A stretch of DNA of 64,000 bases from Streptomyces sp. VRA16 Mangrove soil (GTDB lineage Bacteria; Actinomycetota; Actinomycetes; Streptomycetales; Streptomycetaceae), in contig NZ_JAFVLN010000007.1 of assembly GCF_017377775.1 (NCBI RefSeq), forward strand, positions 124,001 to 188,000. Reading direction: 5' to 3'. The position numbers were made by a program, and so were the translations under genes. Shown piece by piece: positions 51,012-60,819 of this stretch. The number at the start of each line of letters is the position of its first letter. Position 1 is the stretch's first letter. Below the pieces are notes generated by a model. The model did not search any database, was not told the DNA's origin, and saw only the letters and a program-made list of their open reading frames with translations.

Positions 51012-51054
51012 TCGACCGGGACCGGGGCCGAGCGGCACTCTGAGGTCACCGGAA

Positions 51055-51078
51055 CCCGGACGGCGCACTCCGTCCGGG
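51055..51078. terminator. Hairpin terminator after the winged-helix gene
   Basis: CCCGGACGG and its perfect complement with a 6-nt loop, 43 bp after the stop codon. No T tract. Confidence 0.65.
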
Positions 51079-51133
51079 CTCCGGCCCCTTGACCAGGTAC
51101 TTCAGGTGTTTCCGGTAGCTCAGGAGGCTTGCC

Positions 51134-51508
51134 ATGACCGCCAACGACATCCACACCGCCGCCGTCGCCCGCTACTTCGAGGCCTGGAACGCCCGGACGC
51201 CCGAAGAGCGCGCCAAGGCCGTCGCAGCGGCCTGGACGGAGGACGGCAGCTACACCGACCCGCTCGCCGAGGCCGCGGGCCACGACGGCGTCGCCGCCGT
51301 CATCGGGGGCGCGCACGAGCAGTTCCCCGGCTTCTTCTTCCGGCCGCTGGGAGACGTCGACGGGCACCACCGGGTGGCCCGGTTCGGCTGGGAGCTGGTC
51401 TCCGAGGCGGACGGGTCGGCGCCGGTCGCCGGGTTCGACGTGATCGAGCTCGCGGACGACGGCCGGATCCGTGCGGTGCACGGATTCCTGGACCGCGTAC
51501 CCGCCTGA
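51134..51508 (+). CDS. SnoaL/NTF2-like fold protein
   Basis: A 124-residue single-domain protein. AVARYFEAWNARTPEERAKAVAAAWTEDGSYTDPLAEAAG (about 10-50) and the GHHRVARFGWELVSEADG, AGFDVIELADDGRIRAVHGFLD strands match the SnoaL-like ketosteroid-isomerase superfamily. Such small proteins act as isomerases or ligand binders; Tyr36 and Asp38 sit where many members have catalytic residues. It stands alone, with GGAGG upstream of ATG 51134. Confidence 0.85.
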   Translation: MTANDIHTAAVARYFEAWNARTPEERAKAVAAAWTEDGSYTDPLAEAAGHDGVAAVIGGAHEQFPGFFFRPLGDVDGHHRVARFGWELVSEADGSAPVAGFDVIELADDGRIRAVHGFLDRVPA

Positions 51509-51826
51509 GCCCCAACCGGGCTCTCCCGGTTCGGTGCTGCGGTGCTGCGGCTGCGGTGCTGCGGTGTCGCCGGCGTGGCCGGTTCCGCTCCGTGACGAGC
51601 CGGAACCGGCGCCGCCGCAAGCGCCGACCCTGTGACGAACCTGTGTGGGACATCGGGAGGTGCCCCACAGGTGTCCAGTATTGGGGGTCTGTGCATTTAT
51701 GGAGGGAAGGGGAGGGAGCGGTTCCATTGCGGTATGACTTCACCTCTTGACGCCGTCTGGGCGGACGAGTTGGCTTTCGAGCCACCTCGGTCGCACCGTC
51801 GCGGCCACGTCAGGGAGGTATCCGTA
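51509..51826. other. 318-bp intergenic region with short repeats and a palindrome
   Basis: No ORF is supported. It contains a small run of GGTGCTGC units (51533-51562). An inverted repeat CCTGTGTGGG/CCCCACAGG (51640-51671, with a TGTG slip) about 155 bp before the sugar-binding lipoprotein start might be an operator for that gene. Confidence 0.4.
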
Positions 51827-52948
51827 ATGAACACGCGAATGCGATGCGTCACGACGGCGGGCGCCGCATCCGTCCTGCTGGTCTCGCTCACGGCCTGCGG
51901 TGGTGTGCTGCCCGGGGGAAGCAGCGACAGCAGCGCGCCCGTGCGCAAGGGCAATGACGTGAAGATAGGTCTGCTCCTTCCGGAGAAGGAGACCGCCCGC
52001 TACGAGAAGTTCGACCGGCCGATCATCGAGAGACAGGTCGACGAGCTCACCGACGGCAAGGGCAAGTTCGTGTACGCCAACGCGGACCAGGACGCCGACC
52101 TTCAGAACGATCAGGTTCAGAAGATGATCGACGAGAAGGTGGACACCCTCATCGTCGACGCGGTCGACGCCAAGACCATCGCCGCGTCCGTGAAGAAGGC
52201 GAAGGACGCGGGCATCCACGTCATCGCCTACGACCGCCTCGCCGAGGGCCCGGTCGACGCCTATGTCGGTTTCGACAATGAACTCGTCGGCCAGACGCAG
52301 GGCAAGGAACTGGTCGCCGCGCTCGGCGACAAGGCGAGCAAGAGCACCAAGGTCGTCATGATCAACGGTTCGCCGACCGACCCCAACGCCGCGCAGTACA
52401 AGGAGAGCGCCCGCGCGGAGCTGGAGAACAGGGTGACCGTCGCCGAGTCGTACGACACGGTGGGCTGGAAGCCCAAGAACGCCAAGGCCAACATGGAGCG
52501 GGCGATCTCCGCGATCGGCGCGTCGAACATCGCGGGCGTCTACTCGGCGAACGACGGCATGGCGGCCGGCGTGATCGAGGCGCTGAAGGCGGCGGGCGTC
52601 ACCAAGATGCCGCCCATCACCGGCCAGGACGCCGAACTCGCTGCTGTGCGCCGCATTCTGACGGGCGACCAGTACATGAGCGTGTACAAGCCCTACCCCG
52701 ACGAGGCCGCGACCGCCGCCGAGATGGCGGTGCGTGCCGCCCAGGGCCGCGACATCGAGTTCGAGGCCCTGGCGACGAGCCGCGTGGACAGCCCGACGAA
52801 CAAGCAGATCCACACCGCGAGCATCAGCGTGGTGGCCCTGACCCGCAAGAACATCAAGCAGACCGTGGTCAAGGACAAGATCTTCACGGTCAAGGAGATC
52901 TGCGCGGGCGGCTACGCGCAGCCGTGCGCGGACGCAGGCCTGAAGTAA
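51827..52948 (+). CDS. Periplasmic-type sugar-binding lipoprotein (XylF-like)
   Basis: 373 residues from ATG 51827 (GGGAGG upstream). Lipobox LTACGG near residue 23, so it is lipid-anchored on the outer membrane face. The type I binding fold is marked by VKIGLLLPEKETARYEKFDRP, DTLIVDAVDAKTIAASVKKAKDAGIHVIAYDR, INGSPTDPNA, GVYSANDGMAAGVIEALK and PPITGQDAELAAVRRIL, as in D-xylose-binding XylF. Normally the ATPase and permease genes follow, but none is present here; a terminator hairpin comes directly after it. It may serve a transporter elsewhere or act in sensing. Confidence 0.9.
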   Translation: MNTRMRCVTTAGAASVLLVSLTACGGVLPGGSSDSSAPVRKGNDVKIGLLLPEKETARYEKFDRPIIERQVDELTDGKGKFVYANADQDADLQNDQVQKMIDEKVDTLIVDAVDAKTIAASVKKAKDAGIHVIAYDRLAEGPVDAYVGFDNELVGQTQGKELVAALGDKASKSTKVVMINGSPTDPNAAQYKESARAELENRVTVAESYDTVGWKPKNAKANMERAISAIGASNIAGVYSANDGMAAGVIEALKAAGVTKMPPITGQDAELAAVRRILTGDQYMSVYKPYPDEAATAAEMAVRAAQGRDIEFEALATSRVDSPTNKQIHTASISVVALTRKNIKQTVVKDKIFTVKEICAGGYAQPCADAGLK

Positions 52949-52979
52949 CCGCCCCGGGAGCCGGTCGAACTCCCCTTGC

Positions 52980-53018
52980 CCGGCCCTGGCCAGGCGGGGG
53001 ATGACTGGTCAGGGCCGG
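52980..53018. terminator. Terminator after the sugar-binding lipoprotein gene
   Basis: A 14-bp stem with one mismatch (CCGGCCCTGGCCAG against CTGGTCAGGGCCGG) and an 11-nt loop, 32 bp after the stop. Confidence 0.75.
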
Positions 53019-53095
53019 TGCGCTTGGGGAGCGCTGGGGTTCAGCCTGCCCGGGGGAGAGGGGTGGCGCTACCGTCAGCTTGTTGCGTCAGCACC

Positions 53096-53121
53096 TTCAT
53101 GGGGTCTGCGCAAACCATGAA
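53096..53121. promoter_or_regulatory. Inverted repeat upstream of LuxR paralogue 1
   Basis: Perfect 7-bp arms TTCATGG/CCATGAA separated by 12 bp, 43 bp before ATG 53164 in a comparatively AT-rich stretch. It could be a regulator dimer site or autoregulatory operator. Confidence 0.4.
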
Positions 53122-53163
53122 CAAGCGCTGCATATGCGTTGTTTGAGGCCGGGTGGGGTGACG

Positions 53164-54186
53164 ATGACGGAGTGGGGCGGCACGGCGGACGGACGGCACG
53201 ACCACGGTGTGGAGCGGCTGTGCGACGCCGGGAACCGGTTGTACAGCGAGGCGCTGCGGGCGGGCCGGCTGCCGCGCGACGCGGCCGAGGAGGCCCCCTG
53301 CCTGGTGCGCCTCGCTCTGCTGTACACGGATCCGCGCGATTCCGACTGGCTGGTCCCGGTGCCGCCTCAGCAGGCCATGGCGGGCGCGCTGCGCTCGACG
53401 TACGAGGCCGTCGCGGAAGGCCACCGGCGGCTGGGGGCGACCGTCGAGGCGCTCTCCCGCTACGCGGAGCTCGACATCCGCTCGGGGCCCGACCGCGGGG
53501 TCGCCCGGCTGCTGGAGGGCAAGGAGCGCATCCAGGAGGCCGTCGACGAGGCGGGCGCGGCGTGCGAGGGCATGGCCCGCACCATCCAGCCGGGCGGCAT
53601 CCGCAGCGAGCTGGACCTGGCGGAGTCGGCGTGGCGGCTGGAGGGGATGCGCGAGCGCGGGGTGCGGATGCGCACGCTGTACACGCATGTGGCCCGGCAC
53701 GGCCTGGGGCTCCACGAGTATCTGGACATGGTCGGGGACGTCGTCGAGGTGCGGACCCTGGACGAGGTGCCGGAGCGGCTCATGGCGTTCGACTCGACGG
53801 TCGCGTACGTCCCCGCGAACGCGGACCGCACGCTCGCGCTGGAGATCCGGCACCCCGCGTTGGTCGCGTACCTGGTCACCGTCTTCGACCGGCTGTGGCG
53901 TCTTGCGATGCCGACGACGCAGCGGCTGCCCGGGGCGGACTCGGCCGGGATCACGCACCAGGGGCGGGCCATCGCGGCGCTGCTCGCCGAGGGCCACACG
54001 GACGCGGTGGTCGCCGAGCGGCTCGGGATGAACGTGCGGACGTGCCGGGCGCACATCGCGCGGCTGGCGGAGACGCTGGGTGCCTCGAACCGCACTCAAC
54101 TGGGCGTGCGCATAGCCCAGTCGGGCCTGGCCGACCCTGAACCGTCGTCGCCCGGGACGTCACCCGTCCTGATCCAGGATCCCTGA
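53164..54186 (+). CDS. LuxR-type regulator, paralogue 1 (TrmB-like N-terminus)
   Basis: 340 residues. A divergent winged-helix region (ERLCDAGNRLYSEALRAGRLPRDAAEEAPCLVRLALLYTDP, about 15-55), a coiled-coil-like linker, a PLD-like sensory domain (MARTIQPGG, GVRMRTLYTHVARHG, VRTLDEVPERLMAFDSTVAYVPANADRTLALEIRHPALVAYLVTVFDRLW) and a C-terminal LuxR HTH (IAALLAEGHTDAVVAERLGMNVRTCRAHIARLAETL, about 278-312). It shares all blocks with the two genes downstream on the opposite strand and overlaps the nearest by 27 bp tail to tail. Likely part of the peptide/Rieske-like locus; its signal is unknown. Confidence 0.85.
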   Translation: MTEWGGTADGRHDHGVERLCDAGNRLYSEALRAGRLPRDAAEEAPCLVRLALLYTDPRDSDWLVPVPPQQAMAGALRSTYEAVAEGHRRLGATVEALSRYAELDIRSGPDRGVARLLEGKERIQEAVDEAGAACEGMARTIQPGGIRSELDLAESAWRLEGMRERGVRMRTLYTHVARHGLGLHEYLDMVGDVVEVRTLDEVPERLMAFDSTVAYVPANADRTLALEIRHPALVAYLVTVFDRLWRLAMPTTQRLPGADSAGITHQGRAIAALLAEGHTDAVVAERLGMNVRTCRAHIARLAETLGASNRTQLGVRIAQSGLADPEPSSPGTSPVLIQDP

Positions 54187-55137
54187 CTGCCCTATGAGGT
54201 ATCCGAGCTGAGCCCGGCTGTCGCTGCCGAGGGTGGCGGCCAGTTTGGCGATGTGGACGCGGACGGTGCGGATGTTCATGCCGAGACGTTCGGCGATGAC
54301 GGCGTCCGTGTGGCCCTCGATGAGGAGCGCCGCGATGGTGCGCTGGCGGGTGGTGACCGACCCCGCCGACGCCTCCTCCCCCGCGTCCTGCGGGAACATC
54401 GGGGTGGCCAGCCGCCACAGCCGCTCGAAGGTGGTGGCGAGGTAGGAGATCAGTGCCGGGTGCCGGATCTCCAGCGCGACCGTGCGGTCCGCGTTCGCGG
54501 GGATGAAGGCGACCTTGCGGTCCAGCATGACGAGGCGTTCGACGACCTCGTCCAGCGTGCGCACCTGGACGTCCCCGGCGAGCTGCTCGTAGTGGGCGAG
54601 GACGGCCGGTGAGTGCCGGGAGGTGTGCTGGTACAGCGTCCGCATCCGGCCGCCGCGGGCGAGCAGTTGCTGTTCGCGCGGCAGGGTCGTGGCGAGTATG
54701 GACGCGGGGCGGGCCGGTCCGGGCTGGATGGTCAGCAGTTCGCTCGACGAGGTCGAGGTGGCCTCGGCGATGGCCTCGTTGATGCGCTGGAGGCCGAGCA
54801 GGACATCGATCATGGGTGCCCTCGGCACCGTGGCGCGCTCCGCCTCCATGTCGATGAGCGAGGCGAACGTCTGAGCCAGACGCACCTCTTTGCTGCGCTG
54901 TTCGGCGATGGTGCTCTCGACCGACTTCAGCAGTTCCGGGAGCACGACCGCGGGGGACGCGGGGTGCAGCCACTGCGGGTCCTCCGGGTCCGGGCGGAGC
55001 AGACCGAACGATTCGAGGCAGGGGACGGGCTGGGTGTCGTCCCTGTGCAGTCGGCGCTCACGCAGGGCGCGGGTGTACAGGGCCGTGCCCGCCTCGCACA
55101 TCTCCTCGGGACCGTGGGGGTGTATGTCAGTCGTCAC
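54160..55137 (-). CDS. LuxR-type regulator, paralogue 2
   Basis: 325 residues from GTG 55137, whose first 11 bp overlap the end of paralogue 3, so the two are translated in series. Same architecture: N-terminal winged helix (CEAGTALYTRALRERRLHRDDTQPVPCLESFGLLRPDP), sensory core with LLTIQPGPARPASIL, RMRTLYQHTSRHSPAVL and VRTLDEVVERLVMLDRKVAFIPANADRTVALEIRHP, and C-terminal HTH (IAALLIEGHTDAVIAERLGMNIRTVRVHIAKLAATLG). Middle-domain identity with paralogue 1 is high by eye. Its 3' end overlaps paralogue 1 convergently. Confidence 0.86.
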   Translation of the reverse strand: MTTDIHPHGPEEMCEAGTALYTRALRERRLHRDDTQPVPCLESFGLLRPDPEDPQWLHPASPAVVLPELLKSVESTIAEQRSKEVRLAQTFASLIDMEAERATVPRAPMIDVLLGLQRINEAIAEATSTSSSELLTIQPGPARPASILATTLPREQQLLARGGRMRTLYQHTSRHSPAVLAHYEQLAGDVQVRTLDEVVERLVMLDRKVAFIPANADRTVALEIRHPALISYLATTFERLWRLATPMFPQDAGEEASAGSVTTRQRTIAALLIEGHTDAVIAERLGMNIRTVRVHIAKLAATLGSDSRAQLGYLIGQSGILDQDG

Positions 55138-56116
55138 GCGTCTGCTCCAGCATCCCGGACTGTGCGATGAGGTACCCGAGTTGGGCCCGGCTACCGCTGC
55201 CTAGGGCGGCCGCGATCTTGGCGATGTGCGCGCGGCAGGTGCGGACGTTCATGCCGAGGCGGCGGGCGATGGCCTCGTCGACGTGCCCCTCCACGAGGAG
55301 TTTGGCGATGGAGCGCTGGACGCCGGTGATCCCCTCCGGCGTCGCTTCGTAGGAGACGTCCTCCTGGAGCGGGGTGGCGCGGCGCCACAGATGGTCGAAG
55401 ACATTGATGAGGTACTGCACCAGGCCCGGGTGCCGCAGCTCCAGCGCCAGGTTGTCGCCGGCCTGGGCGGGGATGAAGGCGACGTCGTGGTCGCAGATGA
55501 TGAGGCGCTCGATGAGTTCCTCCGTCGTCCGTATCTCGACCCGTGCCCCGGCCATCTTGTCCATGTAGGCGAAGGTGTTCTGGCTGTAGCGGACGGTGTG
55601 CTGGTACAGAGTGCGCATGGAGATGCCGCGCTCTATCAGGGGTTTGCTGCGCTCCAGCGCCTCGCTCAGGAGATGCTCGGACCGGCCGCCGCCCGGCTGG
55701 ATCGTGAGTACTTCCCGCCGGCTCTCGCCGATGGCCCGGTCCAGGGCGGCGTTGATGCGGCCCACGCCCTCCAGCACCGTGATGGCGTGCGTGGTCGGAG
55801 GCATCTGAGCACTGATGGCCATGAATGGCTGGAAAGCAGTCGTGAGATCGGCGGTGAGCTGCCGCCGCTCCTGTATCTCGCGTTCTATCGGCTGCAGCGT
55901 CTGAGCGAGCACGACGGACGGGGGAACCGGACGCAGCCAGCGGGCGTCGTCCGGGTCAGGGTGCAGCAGCGCGAATTCCACCAGGCAAGGCGCGAGATCG
56001 ACTTCGGCACGTGCGATCCGTCCCGCACTGAGCGCACTCGCGTAAAGACGCTCGCCTTCAGGGCACAGCTCAGTGACTGGATGTGGATGTGTCGGTTGTG
56101 TGCTTTTTGTTGGCAA
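55127..56116 (-). CDS. LuxR-type regulator, paralogue 3
   Basis: 329 residues, proposed start TTG 56116 behind GGTGGAG (spacing short, so the start is uncertain). Winged helix from CPEGERLYASALSAGRIARAEVDLAPCLVEFALLHPDP, sensory core with VLTIQPGGGRSEHLL, SMRTLYQHTVRYSQNTF and VAFIPAQAGDNLALELRHPGLVQYLINVFDHLWRRA, and LuxR HTH (IAKLLVEGHVDEAIARRLGMNVRTCRAHIAKIAAALG). It is first of the two-gene minus-strand operon and divergent from the DVAWG peptide gene, with 128 bp between them. It is therefore the prime candidate regulator of the peptide. Confidence 0.85.
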   Translation of the reverse strand: MPTKSTQPTHPHPVTELCPEGERLYASALSAGRIARAEVDLAPCLVEFALLHPDPDDARWLRPVPPSVVLAQTLQPIEREIQERRQLTADLTTAFQPFMAISAQMPPTTHAITVLEGVGRINAALDRAIGESRREVLTIQPGGGRSEHLLSEALERSKPLIERGISMRTLYQHTVRYSQNTFAYMDKMAGARVEIRTTEELIERLIICDHDVAFIPAQAGDNLALELRHPGLVQYLINVFDHLWRRATPLQEDVSYEATPEGITGVQRSIAKLLVEGHVDEAIARRLGMNVRTCRAHIAKIAAALGSGSRAQLGYLIAQSGMLEQTRDD

Positions 56117-56244
56117 ATCTCCACCCCCCAGGGTCCTGAACGTGCAGGAACATGATGCATCGCTCCTGTGGCTTACACACGCACGAATGAGTCATCGTCT
56201 GTGGTGCGGGGGAGAAGAAGCCATCAGGTAAGGACGAAGCCGAC

Positions 56245-56445
56245 ATGAGTAAGAGAATGCTTCGCTCAATGCTTGGCGCGGCGGTCGTCGCTGTTGCGCT
56301 GGCGCTGAGCACGGCCGCCACCAGTGCGCCGGGCGATGTTGCCTGGGGCTCTGCTCAGGTAGGTACGCACAGCGTCGCCAGCCCCGCCGCCGCCGATGAC
56401 GTGGCCTGGGGCCGTTCGACCGCCGCCGGGGGCGAAGAGGGATGA
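56245..56445 (+). CDS. Small exported peptide with two DVAWG repeats
   Basis: 66 residues; AAGGA lies 10 nt before ATG 56245. Residues 1-28 form a clear signal peptide (KRMLR, hydrophobic AAVVAVALAL, TSA cleavage site). The mature part of about 38 residues is hydrophilic and has DVAWG at 31-35 and again at 52-56, separated by a Ser/Ala/Val linker, ending GGEEG. There is no Cys. The stop overlaps the next start (ATGA). It is divergent from a LuxR pair and cotranscribed with a Rieske-like gene. A secreted signalling peptide or a modified peptide precursor is inferred; no known family is recognised. Confidence 0.72.
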   Translation: MSKRMLRSMLGAAVVAVALALSTAATSAPGDVAWGSAQVGTHSVASPAAADDVAWGRSTAAGGEEG

Positions 56446-56798
56446 TGACCCCACCCGACGACAGAACCCTGCGCCGCGAGATGGCGATCGCCTACCGGTC
56501 CGGTTGGCACACGATCGATCTCGTGACGGCGATCCCGAACGTGGGTGACTCCCTCATGGTCACCCTCTTCGGAGAACCGATCGTCGTGGTGCGGGAGGAC
56601 GACGACATCCGGGCCTTCCGGTGTCTGCGTCGGCCGCGCGGCGCCCCACAGCCGGTGCGGACCGTCGTCCGGTACGGAATGATCTTCGTGAACCTCGACC
56701 AGCGGGACCACCAGCTGGTCGGCGAGGCAGGACCCGAGGCCTCGCGGGCGTCCCGAGAGGCGTCCCCCCGCACCACAGCCACCCCCCGCAGTGCCTGA
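56442..56798 (+). CDS. Rieske-like protein lacking the [2Fe-2S] ligands
   Basis: 118 residues from ATG 56442 (or 56445). YRSGWHTIDLVTAIPNVGDSLMVTLFGEPIVVVREDDDIRAFRCLRRPRGAP followed by VVRYGMIFVNLDQRD matches in order the N-terminal Rieske domain of ring-hydroxylating oxygenases (G-W-H, GEP-VVVRD, F-x-x-x-C-x-H-RGAP, GMIFVNLD). The C-x-H becomes C-L-R, and the second C-x2-H loop is missing altogether, so it cannot hold a Rieske cluster. No catalytic iron domain follows. It is translationally coupled to the DVAWG peptide and may recognise or present it. The last 25 residues are low-complexity. Confidence 0.65.
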   Translation: MMTPPDDRTLRREMAIAYRSGWHTIDLVTAIPNVGDSLMVTLFGEPIVVVREDDDIRAFRCLRRPRGAPQPVRTVVRYGMIFVNLDQRDHQLVGEAGPEASRASREASPRTTATPRSA

Positions 56799-56841
56799 CG
56801 CGATGCCCCCGTCGTTGTAGATCGCGCAGGTGCTTCCCCCC

Positions 56842-56888
56842 GCAGCGGCGCCACCGTGAACCTGAATCACGGTGGCGCCGCTGCAGTT
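56842..56888 (+). terminator. Terminator of the peptide/Rieske-like operon
   Basis: A perfect 18-bp stem (GCAGCGGCGCCACCGTGA and complement) with a 7-nt loop followed by AGTTTT on the plus strand, 43 bp after the Rieske-like stop. It also lies 26 bp from the end of the convergent PPOX gene. Confidence 0.9.
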
Positions 56889-56914
56889 TTGCGTGCGGTG
56901 CCCCGGATACCCGG

Positions 56915-57328
56915 CTACGCGTCGAAGACGGCGTTGCCCGTGGCCCGGCCCACCGCGATCTCGATGACCACCCGGTCCGGGTTGGGCGACGGCGTGCGCG
57001 TGTAGCGCTCGGCGTAGCGGCGCTCGGCGTCCGCGACGCGCTCGGGGTCCGTGTGCACGGTGGCCCGCCCCTCCAGCGTGGCCCAGCGCCGGCCGTCGAC
57101 CTGGCAGACCGCGACGAGCCCGGGGCCCGCCAGAAGGTGGGCGACCTTGCGGCTGGCCTTGTTGGTGATGACCCGGGCGACCCGCGCCTCGGCGTCGTAG
57201 GTCACGCCCACCGGGACGACGTGCGGCGTGCCGTCGGGGCGCAGTGTCGTCAGCGTGCACAGGTGCCGTTCCCGCCAGAAGCTGAGGAAGGCGTCGGAGG
57301 GGGCGTCGAGGTCGATCCGCTTGGCCAT
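56915..57328 (-). CDS. PPOX-class (F420- or flavin-dependent) oxidoreductase-fold protein
   Basis: A 137-residue split-barrel protein. LSFWRERHLCTLTTLRPDGTPHVVPVGVTYD (about 15-45), ARVITNKASRKVAHL and PGLVAVCQVDGRRWATLEGRATVHTD are standard blocks of the Rv1155-like F420-dependent PPOX group. Such proteins reduce or bind biliverdin, F420 or other cofactors. ATG 57328 faces away from clpB, with only 26 bp to the first HAIR box. HspR bound there could thus also repress this gene. Confidence 0.85.
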   Translation of the reverse strand: MAKRIDLDAPSDAFLSFWRERHLCTLTTLRPDGTPHVVPVGVTYDAEARVARVITNKASRKVAHLLAGPGLVAVCQVDGRRWATLEGRATVHTDPERVADAERRYAERYTRTPSPNPDRVVIEIAVGRATGNAVFDA

Positions 57329-57354
57329 GCCGCGAACCTACCTTTCATCTGAAG

Positions 57355-57405
57355 GTTGAGCGGAATAGACTCAACTTTGTGTACGTTGGAGTAGTCAGAT
57401 TCAAG
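57355..57405. promoter_or_regulatory. Two HspR (HAIR) boxes between the PPOX and clpB genes
   Basis: GTTGAGC-N7-ACTCAAC at 57355-57375 differs from the HAIR consensus CTTGAGT-N7-ACTCAAG only at the outer bases. A weaker box, GTTGGAG-N7-ATTCAAG, follows at 57385-57405. HspR control of clpB is established in Streptomyces. The clpB GTG is 82 bp further on. Confidence 0.88.
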
Positions 57406-57487
57406 AGTAGTGAGAAGGCCGCAGCGGGGCCCGTCAGGGCCCGGTAGAGCCAGGGCCCAGTTGGACGACGTGGAGGAGAACAGGCAC

Positions 57488-60085
<2,598 letters not shown>

Positions 60086-60089
60086 CGGT

Positions 60090-60121
60090 ACGCCCCCGCG
60101 CCCCCTGGGGCGCGGGGGCGT
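60090..60121. terminator. Terminator of clpB
   Basis: ACGCCCCCGCGCCCC and its perfect complement (15 bp) with a CT loop, 5 bp after the clpB stop. Confidence 0.85.
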
Positions 60122-60249
60122 GTCCGTCGGCGGTCGCGCCGCGGCGTGCAGCCGGAAGCGAACACGACCCGGCAGACGCGAAGCCGGGCTTGCCCCCCGG
60201 GGGGCCTCCTGGGAGAGGATGGCCGCATCCATACGAAGGGAACAAGCAC

Positions 60250-60798
60250 GTGAGCATCGACCCGTCCTCGATTCCGAATTTCGGGGGACAGCCCCAGCCG
60301 CAGCAGGGGGCGGGACCGGCGGGCCCCGTCATTCCCGACCAGGACCTGGTCAAGCAGCTGCTCGACCAGATGGAGCTCAAGCACGTCATCGACGACGAGG
60401 GCGACCTCGCCGCGCCGTGGGAGGAGTTCCGCACGTACTTCATGTTCCGTGGCGAGGGTGACCAGCAGGTCTTCTCGGTGCGGACGTTTTACGACCGGCC
60501 GCACACCATCGAGGCCAAGCCGCAGCTCCTGGAGTCGATCGACGACTGGAACCGCCGCACCCTGTGGCCCAAGGTCTACAGCCACACGCACGACGACGGC
60601 ACGGTCCGCCTCATCGGCGAGGCCCAGATGCTGATCGGCACCGGAGTCTCCCTGGAGCACTTCGTGTCGTCGACCGTCAGCTGGGTCCGCGCCGCGATCG
60701 AGTTCGACCGCTGGCTCGTCGAGCAGCTCGGCCTGGAGGCCGACGTCGACGCCGCCGAGGGCGAGGACGACGAGAAGCCCGAGGGCGACGCCGAGTAG
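60250..60798 (+). CDS. YbjN-domain protein
   Basis: 182 residues from GTG 60250 behind GAAGGGA. A Pro/Gln/Gly-rich N-terminus (SIPNFGGQPQPQQGAGPAG) leads into a YbjN/type III-chaperone-like fold: LVKQLLDQMELKHVIDDEGDLAAPW, FRTYFMFRGEGDQQVFSVRTFYDR, LLESIDDWNRRTLWPKVYSHTHDDGTVRLIGEAQM. The C-terminus is acidic. The biochemical role is unknown; YbjN proteins are proposed sensory or chaperone-like factors. It sits behind clpB but has its own leader and lies after the terminator. Confidence 0.85.
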   Translation: MSIDPSSIPNFGGQPQPQQGAGPAGPVIPDQDLVKQLLDQMELKHVIDDEGDLAAPWEEFRTYFMFRGEGDQQVFSVRTFYDRPHTIEAKPQLLESIDDWNRRTLWPKVYSHTHDDGTVRLIGEAQMLIGTGVSLEHFVSSTVSWVRAAIEFDRWLVEQLGLEADVDAAEGEDDEKPEGDAE

Positions 60799-60819
60799 TA
60801 ACCCGACGGCCCGGACCGC

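Noticed and set aside
51533..51570. A minisatellite of GGTGCTGC units as a functional repeat array
   Set aside because: Only three imperfect units in non-coding DNA; likely chance low-complexity sequence.
53096..56888. A lanthipeptide or lasso-peptide biosynthetic cluster around the DVAWG peptide
   Set aside because: The peptide lacks Cys, and no LanM/LanB/LanC, lasso cyclase, radical-SAM or protease/transporter gene is nearby.
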